This document shows, piece by piece, positions 24,601 to 35,899 of a stretch of DNA of 64,000 bases. Numbering within the stretch: position 1 is the stretch's first letter; the number at the start of each line of letters is the position of its first letter. Origin of the DNA: Litoditis marina (taxonomy: Eukaryota > Nematoda > Chromadorea > Rhabditida > Rhabditidae); contig OZ038440.1 in assembly GCA_964036275.1 (NCBI GenBank), positions 1,922,001 through 1,986,000 of the forward strand. Reading direction: 5' to 3'. A program made the translations under genes and the position numbers. The notes under the pieces were generated by a model that had not been told where the DNA came from, did not search any database, and was given only the letters and a program-made list of their open reading frames with translations.

Positions 24601-27600
24601 TTCCCTCGAAGCCACGAAAACAGATTTTTTTCTTTGGTACCGAGTATGTTTTCCGGCAAATGTTCGTTAGAAAAAAAATTCTGCTTTGCCCTTGCTATGA
24701 GATGTAGTGGGTGCACTAAGAAACAACACTATCAACGTTCGTACCAATGATCCTTCGGTTGTCCGTGGTAGTTGTTGTTGGCTGGTGGTAGCTGTGGGCA
24801 GGAGAGCTGATAGCTTATGAAGTCTAGTCAAAGGACTTGGATCAAATTCAAGTAGGATACTGAAATTAATTCTCTATACTGGAAAAATATTGAAAAAATG
24901 GGAGTGGGATGATTGATCCTAATTGTTTACTACTTGAATGACTTTACTATGTGCTTGTTACTGTTCATCATACCTGTTTGTCTTCAGGTAGTTACATAGG
25001 AATATGGCTAAAGTTGGTTACTACGTAGGAAGTTGACATGTGAAGGGGGAAAGAGAATAACTATTGCTTTAGTATTATAGAAATATTATAACTTTTAATG
25101 CCTTACTGTTGTTCAAACTATATGAAAAAAAAAGTTAGATTAATTAATGGAGGGAAACTCAAACAAGAAAAATATCAGGGATGAGAAATGAGAGAGTCGT
25201 TAATGGATTTAGAGGCAACCACCGTCGACTGTGGTTGAAAGTTGTAAGTGTGGGCTATTGGGTTTTTGCAAAAAAGAAATGACTTGTAATCCCAGCGGGT
25301 TTTGTTGCAAAGAACGATGAATGACTTTTGTGGTTTGGGTAAGACTCTCTACGTTCCCTGGTGGGCCTGATTAATGACTTGCGCTTTTTCTGGAGCCGTT
25401 TGTGGATTTCACGGCGCTCCGGGGAGTCGAACCTGACTAATTGCCAGCCGCAAAGCCCCTCATGGCATGCGCATGGACTACTGTAGTGGTTATGGGATAC
25501 GGTAGTAACCAAAAACCATTGCTATTGAAATATAAAAACGATGTGAGAATGGGATAATAAAACTGAGATTGGTCGTATGTAGTCTATATTTTTTTTCAGT
25601 TGAATTCAACTGCATTTTCTGATTTTCTGATAAACATGGAGACATTGGTTAACTGAAACATTTTTAGCATATAACGCATTTGTAGCCGGAAATAAGACAT
25701 TTCACTGTGAGAGAATCGTGAAATAAGATATGTAAGTAATAGAAAATAAACATAGAATTTGGGGCCCCCGTATGAATTGTGCATATTTGTATGCATAGCG
25801 CTTTCTGCCCAAAAATAATGGTGAGTCGTATGTTTGTTTACATACTACAGTTGCGGAACCGCGACTCCCATGAAATCCGTCTAGAGGTAATTATATAAGA
25901 TGGGAGTAATAGTATAAGATAAGAATAATAAGACGGATATAGTATCCATTATGAGACCTTTTGTCTTCATTCGAGTAGTTTGACTTGTGCACAGTGAGTG
26001 ACTACATGGGCTTATAACTGTCACTATAACGGACATGTTATACTTGTCACTATAACGGACGAAAGAAAGAACGTAAAGATAACGATTCCGCGAAAATGAA
26101 AGAGAAAGTTACATTAATTGACGGATAAGAGACTGGATTATATATTACCCGAATATGGAAATGAACGACAGTACTGTAACGAAATAGTTAAGGTGGAGTA
26201 GAATGAGTATAACTGACAGTGTGGCATCAAGGTCGTGCCAGACTGGTGAACTTAACTATTGACCCTTAGCCGTGAAAGAGGATGGTATGAATGATTTTTG
26301 TAGGTAGTTACAATTGCTTTGGGCGTCACCTTCTGTCAGCTATAGCATATCTATATGGTAAGAGGAGAATAATATTATGAGAATAACCGAATTGTCAAGG
26401 AGGTCTATTTTCCTGACTGATGACTTAACTATTAACCCTTTGCCGAGGTAAAAATAAGACTGAGTGAGTTACAAGTGCATTAGGTGTCATCATTTCGGTA
26501 TACATTGTGAGAGAGAAAGAAACAATGTGAGTGTGAGGAATGAAATGAGATAATTTGGGTGGGATGGGCGGAAAATAAATAGAACTAAATGAAATGGGTG
26601 TAGCGCATAAAATGAAATAGGTGTAGCGGTCAGGATTCTGAAAACACGAAAGTTCGAGCCGGGCCTACATGTTAACCTTGAGCTTTATGGGCTCTTAGTC
26701 TTTTGGTGTAAACGTTTTGGTCCGAAAGTGTTACATATATTTTGTAAGAGGAATTGACTATTAGTGGAAAGTTTTACTTTGTGATTCATAATAGAGATAA
26801 TACAAAAGACATGCACATACATAAGTTTATAAGCATTGAATAAATAGGACATAAAATAGAAGAAGTTGTCGTTACAATATGCTGAGCATACTCGTCTGTC
26901 GTGGTCCACCCGTCTCTCTCCCTCTGCTGGATTCCTCGTAGTCCTGGCTCCGCCTTGCGATGATTGATGGCTCCGGCTCCGTCGTCCTGGCTCCGTCGTG
27001 TACTTACCTTGTATCTAAATAGAGATGTAGAAAGCTGTGATATCTGTTAGAAGATATCATGACAGGGCGCCGGAGAGTCAGACGACGAGAGGAAAAGTCC
27101 ATATCTATGACAGCCACTCTGTGTTCTGAGCTGAGCACACATCGCCAATGCCTCTCATGAGATGAGCGGTTGCAACTTCATTTTAGGATTAGTAGAGATT
27201 GCAGGTAGTTGCCAACGAATGGGAATAATCAAAGAACAATTAGAAAAAAAATCGCAGTCGTGGTCGCGAATATTTAGAGTTCCTGATAGACTTTCGGCGA
27301 TGTATTATGGTGATCGACCTATCGGAGTGGTATTCTCTTAACGAAAAAGTAAAGTAGATAGGTTTTCCATTATGTGTTTGTTGAATGGTTGAAGTAAGCG
27401 TTATGGGTGTCTTCTGAATTTCCTACATTTATCTCATTACAGATCAAACGATGGCCTGGTTGTGCTCCCTGATACCAAATCCCCTGTTCTCTACGCATGC
27501 GGCGGATTCAATTGAGAGGGTAAGCTTATGAAACACGCTGACAGCCGTTGGAATTGTCATTATCTATTCGACCTTTCTAACTCTCGGCAGGTTGTAATAT

Positions 27601-30600
27601 TCCGTTCTTGTGGTCTTACTACCGGGCGAGTTTTGAGTTTCTTGGTTCTAGAATTCATGACAACACAACCTCTTCTGTTTTCAGATAGTGGAGAAGTCCT
27701 CGCACACCATGTCCCATATGATAGCCCCTCTGATGGCATTGATCCCTGTTTTGGAGCGGAGTAACACCAGAGGAAAGTCCATGGAACACGCAATTGTCGG
27801 AATAATAAAATGTGAGTTATTCCTGTACACGTTGTAGGGTTGAAACAAGTTGATAACGTAACCCTTGCAAGAATACTTGATCACAACTGGAAGTATGTAT
27901 GATTATTATGAAATTGACCTTTTCTTAGGTGATTGTCTTTGGTGAGAATTATTGAGACGAAGCTGCAATACATTCGTGCTTCGGTAATTCCCTATCAAGT
28001 TTGGATAGTTTTATGTTTACTTAGATAATTTCAGCTGTAACTACCCTCACCATGCACCTCTCCGAGCCGGACATTCACAAGAATCTGGCTCAACTGTGTG
28101 AGCCGATTGTCCAAAGACTACAAGCGGTAGGTACACATCTGTACAATAAATTCGAAGAAAAGCTTGAAAATTGAAATTATTTCACGAAACATAGTGTGAT
28201 TGTATCTGAAAAGGTTGAACATAAGTATACAGTAAAATACAGTAAATATTCCATCACTGACTGATCAAGGTTTCCAGGGGAGAAAGCCTTGATTCAATCG
28301 TTCTTTTTTTTTCAAAGTTTATTGAACAAGTGGGCAACAAAATGATTCTCCGTGACCTTACAGATCCTGAGCAGCACGGACGTGGCGAATGCGAACAAGG
28401 AAAACGAGGCGTCGGCCGACAGTTGGAGTCGCATCGGGGAGGAGCCCATGTTGTGGGTGGACAGAATAGCCGCCATATTCAAGGAGGTCAAACCGTGGCA
28501 GGTAGACTAGACTTATCCCTATGTCTCACTCTCTCTCTCTCTCTCTCACGCCCTTCCATAGTTTTCATCAGGACACAGTATGATCTACATCTTCGTTTCC
28601 AGACGCTCTCTCCCGCTGGTGCCTCTTCTCCGGCCCCCTGGCTGGACATAGCCACCGCCCTCTATCAGGTTCTATCGGCCGCCCTCAGCAAGTACGAGGC
28701 CAAGGAGCGCATGGTCGAACACATTTGCCGATCTATCAGGTATAGAGAGTTCAAACGTGCCATTTTCATGTTTATTCTTCTACTGTTTTTACACTGACAA
28801 AATTAGATTATTAGTTGAATCGTGGTGGAACACATATCAGGTACGGATCATCGGTATGAATTCAACAGAATAATTATATGTATAAACCGTGTGATTCAAG
28901 ATATAGACAGAAAACGTATTTTGACAGAAAAAGCAAATCCCACCTTGTGATGAATCTTCAATTCATGTAAGGGAAATCAGGTTTTGACTCCATCTCTGAA
29001 TGACGTAAGTAGTGAATTTCCGGGCTGTTCTCATAACTCGAACCATCCGCCATCTTGTGGCACCGAGTCAACATTTCGTAGACCACTCGGGTGGTCGGGT
29101 GGTAGTTATAGTGCCTTTTGATACAGTTGAGATATTGAGTTGCTTCTGGGCAAATATATGAAAATTCTAGCCTGAAAACTTTCTCGAAGCATCATGTGTA
29201 TGTGCATCATGGCTGCGATATATTTATAGAACAGTATCGCTCTCCATATTTTATGGAACACTTTCTGTCACAAAGAATTGTGTATACTTGTAACGAAAAT
29301 AGTAAACTTGTGTATGTTTGTAGGCATTTGATACGATCACTTGGTCTGCAGTCGCAAGTATTTGTGGGTCCCGTAGTGCAACAGGTTTGTGTTTTTGACA
29401 TCTTATACTCTATAGTCTTGTACCTTTTTTAGCGTGATTTTAGTTCGCTTAATGACGTTTCGGTGCAATTACAGTAAAAGAACTTGCAATCTTTCATCAT
29501 TCAAAAAAGGGAAATTGAAGAAATAATAATAATAATAATAATAATAATAAAGAGCGTTGTTGCAATATATCAGCGTTTTTCAGATCATGGACATTTATCC
29601 GCGTCACCAGCACTCGTGTTTCCTCTACCTGGCTTCAGTTCTTGTGGACGAGTATGGTGCTATTGCTGAGACGCGTTCCGGACTCATGGAAATGGTCAAC
29701 GTGAGTAGCTTTGCGCCATTTTTCCTGTGAGTGGTCAGATACAAACGCGAGAGAGCATAGAGATCAATGAGGCCGCAGACAGCCTAACATCAAATATGCG
29801 TTTTCTGACCTCACACTCTCTCGTCGAGCCTGTTACAATCAAAGTGGACAATTGGCTGGGAATTGCCTGAGAATGTGAAAATGGAAATGTCTGGCAGGAA
29901 AAGTACAGACGAAAATTTTTCTGCTTTCTCTCTTTTCCACTTTCCCTAGTTTTATATTGAAGCTTCTCTCTCATTTATAGGAATCATGTTTTTTTCAGAA
30001 GCTGGCTACGGTAACATTCCAATTCTTCATGAGCGAGGGAGACACACGGATAAAGATGAGAGACAACCCGGATATGGTGGATGATTTGTTCCGATTGGCT
30101 AGCAGGTGGGAGAAAAATAGAGTATTTACTGAATCGAAGATTCAAAATTAACGTATTTATTATATATATAGAATCTACGGAGAATGCGAAATGTCCCAGA
30201 GAGAGAAGAAACCGATGCAAAATAATGGAGTTTGGGTTGTAATGGGTGTCTCGATGTATGTGTAACTGAGTTTTGACCGAGTGACAGTGAGCTGTGGTCG
30301 TTCAGGTTCATCTTGCGTGCTCCGTCCACCTTTTTCCTCCATCCGATTGCCGTTCCATTGTTCGACTGCGCACTGTCGGCGTTGAATCTGGACCACATGC
30401 AAGTAGGGAAAAGAAGTATTCTCGGTTTTACATTGACATAATGATTCTAGCATGTAGAGTGTAGACTCTTTTTCAGTCGAGTTTTGCATCTATTTTGCTA
30501 TCAGTTTTGAGTAAAGTTTTGCATCAACTGAAAAAGATGAATGCTAATATATATTGTATCTTGTATTTTGCAGGCGAATCGTGCTGTGACGCGGTTCTTC

Positions 30601-31893
30601 ACTGATCTGATTGAGCAGCTGTTGTCGGCCAAGAGGGTTAGTTTTCGTTTCGGTTTAACAGTGTAACTACATTACTGTTTTATTTTCAATTTCCCGGGGA
30701 TGTACACGATTCCCGGCAGCCGGAAGTGGTAGAATAGTGATAGGTTCACTAGGAACTTAGAGTTTAAACTTTGTATTCTAGCTGTTACGATAGAGAATGA
30801 TAGAAATTGGGACTGTTATATCTGTATAAGTAGTATATACTGTATAAGTAGACTATATGACAATAGCCTACTTGGACAACCTTCCCTGATGATTAATGGA
30901 AAAATCAAGTTTTGGAGAATGTAGTATGTAGATGTTGTTTCAAAATTATATAATTTTACTGGTCATAAAAATTGACAGGCGAACTATCGGGACGAGGGTG
31001 TGACGGCAGCGGAGCAACTTCTCATGGCCAAGGGAAGTCTATTGGTCACAGCCGCACTGAATGCAGCCTTGTTCGAGGTTGGTAGGAAATTTTCAATGTT
31101 TGTGGGGTTCCTACTCTTCAAGTTCGAATCACGTGCCATCTTTTTTTTTCCCAACATCAATCATCCAACAACGAGTGTGAACAAAATACATTTTAAAAGG
31201 TTCAAATTTTTTCGGGCATGTTTAAAATTTTTATTGAAGAATTGAAGAAGAAAAAAGAAGGTTTTTTAAAAGAAATTTGGTGAGTTAGAAATTTGACACA
31301 TTCAGGTCAATGGTACCCTGCGGCGAGACATGGCTGAAATAATCTGTATGCTGGGAAAGTACGATGCTGTGGTTAGTCTTTTCCTTTTGGCGGGTGTTGT
31401 TATAGTAAGTTTGAATGTAACCTCCCGAAGATTTTTCTATAGTCAGCAACTGTTTTTGGTTTCGATAATGATGGAGTTACGTTATGATATGGGATAATAT
31501 ACAAATAGCTACTTGTTTCTGTACTTCGTTGCCAGTAAATTGAAAAAAGAGAATGAAGAGAAAACAGAATGTAATCACATCTGCATGTTCTTCTATTTCT
31601 ATCACAAGAGGTCAATATTCTTAGTGACAATTATCATGTTTCAGCATCATCGAAAATGGCTGGAGGCTGCCACGAACCAGTTGCCGCGGGGAGGTCTAGC
31701 AGCCACTGATGTACAGCTGGTACAGTTCGTCAAGAACCTAACGGAGAAGTGGGTGTTGTTCCGAGTTTGTGTGTTTACTATAGAAATATCATGTAAGACC
31801 TGACCATTTAATAAGCTTTTAAGAGTAGTTTTCCGTGTAATACGAATGCTGAGTTTTAGCGGAAGTTCTAGAGAAGACCGTCGAGAAAACTAG
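15684..31893 (+). CDS. TNPO3: Transportin-3 (importin-beta family, SR-protein importer)
   Basis: A HEAT-repeat importin that carries SR splicing factors into the nucleus. Twenty-six exons join in consistent phase: 15684-15788, 16046-16209, 16388-16513, 16817-16970, 17197-17340, 17712-17887, 18178-18325, 18617-18717, 19136-19229, 19652-19711, 20123-20223, 20524-20663, 27443-27519, 27685-27811, 28035-28126, 28364-28501, 28603-28739, 29324-29384, 29584-29700, 29999-30105, 30306-30402, 30574-30636, 30979-31077, 31306-31371, 31645-31748, 31860-31893; about 943 aa (human 923). Diagnostic blocks: CCFAAQTIRQKI, LHDAATESIVSA, RIFTEL, FRKCVVETVKD, HQHSCFLYLASVLVDEYG, DMVDDLFRLASRF-like. The last short exon is the least certain; the alternative is read-through to a stop at 31801. 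Intron 12 is 6.8 kb and repeat-filled. Confidence 0.93.
19762..19884. mobile_element. TTAA-bounded MITE, copy 2
   Basis: 123 bp in TNPO3 intron 10. Same ends (TTTAAAGAAGGAC / GTCCTGCTTTAA) and same inner GGTCC blocks as the copy at 10810, with several substitutions. TTAA at both ends. Confidence 0.78.
20747..21926 (-). mobile_element. Mini LTR retrotransposon (TRIM-like)
   Basis: Two 225-bp direct repeats, 20747-20971 and 21702-21926, appear identical by eye and have TG...CA ends. Read on the - strand, the 5' LTR (21926-21702) is followed directly by TGGAGGTCCC, a plausible tRNA primer-binding site. The purine tract GAGGGGTGGGA sits directly before the 3' LTR (20971-20747). The 730-bp interior has no long frame and includes a GGATCGATTCC tRNA-B-box-like stretch. 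So it is a non-autonomous LTR element in TNPO3 intron 12. Matching 5-bp target duplications were not found. Confidence 0.75.
21927..22045 (-). pseudogene. 5' fragment of a retrotransposon gag-like frame
   Basis: Directly beside the 5' LTR, the - strand opens MVNTRPPSPNG and continues into a glutamine-rich stretch (LLQQMQALQAQFQQLQQ), typical of the start of a Gypsy-type gag. It is cut at the LTR boundary after about 39 codons. It is likely the remnant of an older element in which the mini LTR element sits, or a deletion derivative of the parent. Confidence 0.5.
22185..24474 (+). repeat. 68-bp minisatellite, about 34 tandem copies
   Basis: Unit of 68 bp (a few 69-bp units with GGGGATATT) containing AAAATCTGGGATATTGG, CAGTTAAAATAGGGTGAAGG and CTACTTACTGGGAAGGTAG. 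Copies are nearly identical, differing at a few diagnostic sites (GGGAAC/GGAAAC/GGTAAC; GAAGGGTGG/GAAGAGTGG/GAAGGATGG). The rare CTTTCTGGG variant recurs at 22508 and 23461, 953 bp apart, i.e. 14 units, with matching neighbours. It lies within TNPO3 intron 12. It has no spacers, so it is not a CRISPR array. Confidence 0.95.
24475..27442 (+). other. Remainder of TNPO3 intron 12, no gene seen
   Basis: About 3 kb of AT-rich intron. tRNA-like fragments: a B-box-like GGTTCGACTCC on the - strand near 25425-25435, and a plus-strand GTGTAGCGGTCAGGAT ... AGTTCGAGCC block near 26618-26665, both consistent with decayed tRNA-derived SINEs. No conserved coding block is recognised. Confidence 0.4.
29521..29550 (+). 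repeat. (AAT)n microsatellite
   Basis: About ten AAT/ATA units in TNPO3 intron 18, 30 bp upstream of the exon 19 acceptor. Confidence 0.85.
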
Positions 31894-32022
31894 GAAAGCG
31901 AAGCAACCGTTGTAAGAAAATCCTATAAAAATTGATATTTTGATTATATCGCCATGAAGAAGATAATATAATATTTATTCCACTTAGTAATAGCACATAA
32001 GAATAATCTTCCGTGAAATAGG

Positions 32023-32028
32023 AATAAA
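32023..32028 (+). terminator. Possible TNPO3 polyadenylation signal AATAAA
   Basis: AATAAA 130 bases after the proposed TNPO3 stop, just before the 3' end of the opposite-strand retrotransposon. Confidence 0.4.
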
Positions 32029-32044
32029 CTGAAAACCCCAAAGG

Positions 32045-32067
32045 GATGGAAGCATAACTCTTCCATC
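32045..32067 (-). other. 3' stem-loop of the LINE
   Basis: GATGGAAG, a 7-nt loop, then CTTCCATC: a perfect 8-bp stem within about 50 bp of the ORF2 stop. CR1/L2-type LINEs commonly carry a 3' structure recognised by their reverse transcriptase (known). That role here is inferred. Confidence 0.5.
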
Positions 32068-32115
32068 TTCAGGTCATGGGGAGCTTTTTAGCATTTCAGT
32101 TGACTCGCATCTAAA

Positions 32116-34960
32116 CTATTGTAGTGAAAATGGAACATGTTGGAATAGGACGGCAATATCAATAACATCCAAATACGTCTTAAATTGCTCAACACTTTTC
32201 AATTGTCCAATATCCTTACTTATTGAATTCCACATTTTTAACACTCTCGGAAAGAACCAATTAGTATCACTGATTTTATCGCATAAAATGAGACGATGCC
32301 TATCCCTCGGAAGGATACTGTTTTTCCATGGAACGATGGGAAGCTGGGATAGGCCCGTCCTTATTTTGTAAGCCTGTAACAAGTCAAATTTAGCACGTCT
32401 GAAATAGAATGGTCGTTCGTTCAAAATGCTCAATCTATCCGTGTAAGACTCATAAGAGACTCTACATTTCTGAAAAGCGGTAGCCGTGAATCTCCTCAAT
32501 GGTCCTTCTAAAACAAGACATGAGTGTGAATGAAGAGAAGGACAGTATATTTCGCTACAATATAGAAGTACCGGTGAAACATAAGTATTGAATAATGCCA
32601 TATACTCTTCCGGAGTACCGAACGAAAATGACCGAAGTATTTTTGCTGAAATCGCTGAAGCTTTGGCAATCTGCTGATTTATGTGACACTCAAAATTTAA
32701 TTTTTCGTCAATCATTACTCCAAGATCTCTTATGACCTCTCTTGGTTCAATGAGATTTCCATTGATGTAATATTTCTCTCTGGTGTTTTTTGCACCGAGA
32801 TGAAGAACATTGATTTTATTCTGCGCCAAAGGAAGGCGCCAGTGCACAGACCACTCATAGACTAGATCAATTGTATCTTGTACAACTTCTGGATTGGAAT
32901 CATAAATTTTAAGATCATCAGCGAAAAAACAATGTTGTACTTGGTGACTATTGAGAAGTAATGATAAGTCATTGATGAAAATGAGAAATAAAAGAGGACC
33001 TGTAACAGTTCCTTGAAGTACTCCTGAGGTAACATCAAACGATCGTTCAGATAATGCATTGTTTGTTCTCACGAAAGATTTTCGATTAGTCAGAAAAGTT
33101 TTGAACCACCGAATCATTTGACAATCCAGACCGAATGATTCCAGTTTGTATAGTAAGTAGTTTTGCATGAGAGACTTTATCAAAAGCTTTTCTAAAATCG
33201 AAGTATACAACATCTATAGACTTATTTGTATGAATTTTCTTTTTCCATGAATCAATAGAACTCAAAAGCGCTAGGTTGCATGACCTTTTCTCAATAAATC
33301 CGAATTGGTTTTTTGAAAATCGATCGCTGAATTTGGTTCTGATGTGGTAGGCTATCATTTTTTCCATAACTCTGCATACTGCTGACGTGATAGAGATAGG
33401 TCTGTAATTGTCGGGGGAACATTTCAATCCCTTCTTGTAAACAGGTGTTATGAAAGAAGTTTTCCATTGTTTTGGTAAGAACGCTGTGTCATATGATTCT
33501 TGGAACAGAAGTGAAAGTGGATGGGCTAATGAAAGAGCGCATTTTTTCAAGAGTAGTTGGTTGAGAAAATCGGCGGAGAATGTAGTTTTTGATGGCTGTT
33601 CTATGAGGTATTTGTATACCATGTGCGGTTCAAAAGACACCTCGAATTTCCGAGTGTTCATCTTGGGCAACTCAAACTTATCAAAGTCAACGACCGTGTC
33701 AGCATCTAATTCGTAAACAGAGGAAAATTGCTCGGCAAAAAGGTTTGATTTCTCCGGGTCGGAGAAAGCTATTTTGCCGTTTTGTGAGCGTAGAGGAGGA
33801 ATATCTTCTCTGGGTTTGATGTACCTACGAAGATGCTGGAAAAACAGTTTTTTGTTACCGGACTCCAGAACTTTTTTCTCATTTTTCATTCTGAACGCAG
33901 TTAGCTTTTTACGCAGTAGTTTCACTAATGTCCTATACCGTAGTTTGCTCTGCTCGGAGGTGTGCCATGTTTTGTAGGCATCACGTTTCTCAGCTAACAA
34001 TTTGCGAATATAAGGTGGGAAATTGGCCTTTGGCCTTCTAGAAAAGTATGGGGTATTATCCCGAACAATTTCTTCGGTTTTACAGAAATGATCATACTTC
34101 TTCTGCTGTAGCGTGGAGAAGTGACTGAACTGTCTATGCCAATTAAAACTCCCTATGAATTGATTCACTCTTTCGAAATTTGTCTTGGAGAAATCGAGCC
34201 TTTTCGCAATCTGATGTGTATTGTTATGATACGTCATTCCGTCATGCGACAGCTGGAGCGAAAAATCTATCGATGAATGATCACTATTGAGTAAAGGGGG
34301 AGATGAGTCACAGCGAGCTATCAAATCATCACGTTGAGTCATAACTACGTCAAGTGTATTGGCTGTTCCCTTGTGAGATACGTGAGTGGGAAAGTTCACG
34401 AGTTGTCTCAGGCTATTTTGAACGCAGAAATTTAGAAAGTTTCGTTGAGTAAGATCAGATGGAGAACTCAGCGATTTCCAGTTAATTTTAGGACAGTTGA
34501 GGTCACCAAGCACAATATTGTTCTCGTTATGAAGCAAATATGATTCAATGTGGCTACACAGAAATTTTGTTTGAATGGTGTTGGTGTCAGGAGGACGATA
34601 AACTAGAAAAAATCGAAAATGCTCGGAGTGTGCATATAAGTCGAAACAGAGAATTTCACAGAGATGCTTTGAGTAATGAGTGTGCATGGAAATATCCTTT
34701 TCAATTATTTTCAAATGGGGCCTATAGAACAGCAGAACGCCACCACCGCAACGTTTGTTCTGGTTAACAATTCTGTCAAAACGTAGGCAATTGTATTTTT
34801 CAGAATTGGTCAAAGAGTTTGGCATTTTTGAATACTGTAGGAATGTCTCAGTTAGAAAAACCAAATCAAAATTCAAACTATTACAGTGTTCAGTTACAAG
34901 TTTCACACGACTTATGCAATTGATCTAATATTGGTGAGAAAACAATTAAGAGAACGTTTA
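32116..34960 (-). pseudogene. LINE ORF2: AP endonuclease + reverse transcriptase, frameshifted
   Basis: The frame 34906-33086 (606 codons) carries the endonuclease: LVFLTETFL, GDLNCPKINW, SDHSSIDF, then PDNYRPISITS, QFGFIEKRSC and VYFDFRKAFDKVSHAKLL of the reverse transcriptase. Near 33165-33175 the homology moves to the frame 33213-32116, which continues with GVLQGTVTGPLLFLIFINDL and the catalytic FADDLKIYDS. The break looks like a 4-base insertion (net +1). A second break near 34915-34930 separates the conserved TNIRSI start of the endonuclease from the rest. Both halves keep catalytic motifs, so decay looks recent. Confidence 0.85.
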
Positions 34961-35010
34961 AGACTAGAGATAGGATTAGAAGAGAAGGTGGGTAGCTCCC
35001 CATGCAAAAC

Positions 35011-35733
35011 CTACGCCTTCCTTGGTGTGTTGAGTGGTCGAGGAGTCGAGAGTTCAGCTATGTCCAGATCTTTCACATAATACTTCATCTGACCGACCTG
35101 GCAGTTTGCGTTGTAACATTCTTTGCGCAGGGAATATAATAGGTTGAGTTCTTCTACGGTCATGTCACGACGGCATGTTGGAAGACGAGGTTGATCAGGA
35201 AGAGCAGGAAGGTTCTTGCGGAAGTTGAATATAAAGTTATTCCGATCTTTGATGGAATCGAAATGAACTTTTATCACGCGGGGGTTTTTCGGATTCTTAG
35301 ATGGTTGGCGCCAGAACGAGGTAGGTTTTGCTAGACCACCTTTCTCACAGATAGCGTTGATGAATGTTCCGTCCGAAGGTAAAACCTCGTGAGTGTCGTT
35401 GTTGCGAACCACAGAATCTGGCAACTTTTCGATGACCGCATTGAAGCTCTTCTCCGTAGCCTTCGCCGCTTCACGTACGAGGAAACTGGAGTACGCTAGG
35501 GTGGGAATAGACGGGTCACTTCTGGAAGCTCCTTGCAGATTAGTCGACATCTTATCGAAAAACCATTTGGGAGTTCCGAGGACTTGAGCAGAATTGGCGA
35601 GGGACAGGTCGTGTTTGATAGATTTGATATCCTGAGCAAGAGTGGTGTAGTTTTCTTGCATTTTTGTGAGAAATTCCTCAGTAACAGTAGCTTTTACCGA
35701 CGTTGGTGAGTCGGGGTTCGAGCGCTTAGTCAT
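35011..35733 (-). CDS. LINE ORF1 protein
   Basis: About 240 codons starting MTKRSNPDSPTS. A helical N-terminal part (FLTKMQENYTTLAQDIKSIK) suggests a coiled coil; the C-terminal half (RVIKVHFDSIKDRNNFIFNF) looks like the RRM-like/CTD fold found in several LINE ORF1 proteins. No zinc knuckle is seen. An in-frame methionine at 35898 exists upstream, but the 35733 start gives the usual basic N terminus. The frame ends 50-100 bp before the endonuclease homology. The nucleic-acid chaperone role is known for ORF1 proteins and inferred here. Confidence 0.7.
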   Translation of the reverse strand: MTKRSNPDSPTSVKATVTEEFLTKMQENYTTLAQDIKSIKHDLSLANSAQVLGTPKWFFDKMSTNLQGASRSDPSIPTLAYSSFLVREAAKATEKSFNAVIEKLPDSVVRNNDTHEVLPSDGTFINAICEKGGLAKPTSFWRQPSKNPKNPRVIKVHFDSIKDRNNFIFNFRKNLPALPDQPRLPTCRRDMTVEELNLLYSLRKECYNANCQVGQMKYYVKDLDIAELSTPRPLNTPRKA

Positions 35734-35899
35734 CTTAAAGAGCGGAATGTTGTTGCTGCCACTCGGCGCGAGAAACGATCGCGAATGAGAAACGATCGCG
35801 AATGAGATATTGTTTAATTTTGGTTTAACGCTCAGAATGTGACTATCATTTATCGTACTCAATTTCAGTCCAAGCCAGATGAACACTCGAGATGTCAAT

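Larger units (their letters stand above)
32035..35890 (-). mobile_element. Non-LTR retrotransposon (LINE, CR1/jockey-like), defective
   Basis: A - strand element with ORF1 (35733-35011), an endonuclease-reverse transcriptase ORF2 region (about 34960-32116) and a short 3' UTR with a perfect 8-bp stem-loop (32045-32067). ORF2 is broken by at least two frameshifts, so this copy is not expected to be autonomous. The outer boundaries are approximate: the 5' end is placed just upstream of a 16-bp tandem repeat (ACGATCGCGAATGAGA type, about 35770-35803). No target-site duplication was identified. Confidence 0.8.
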
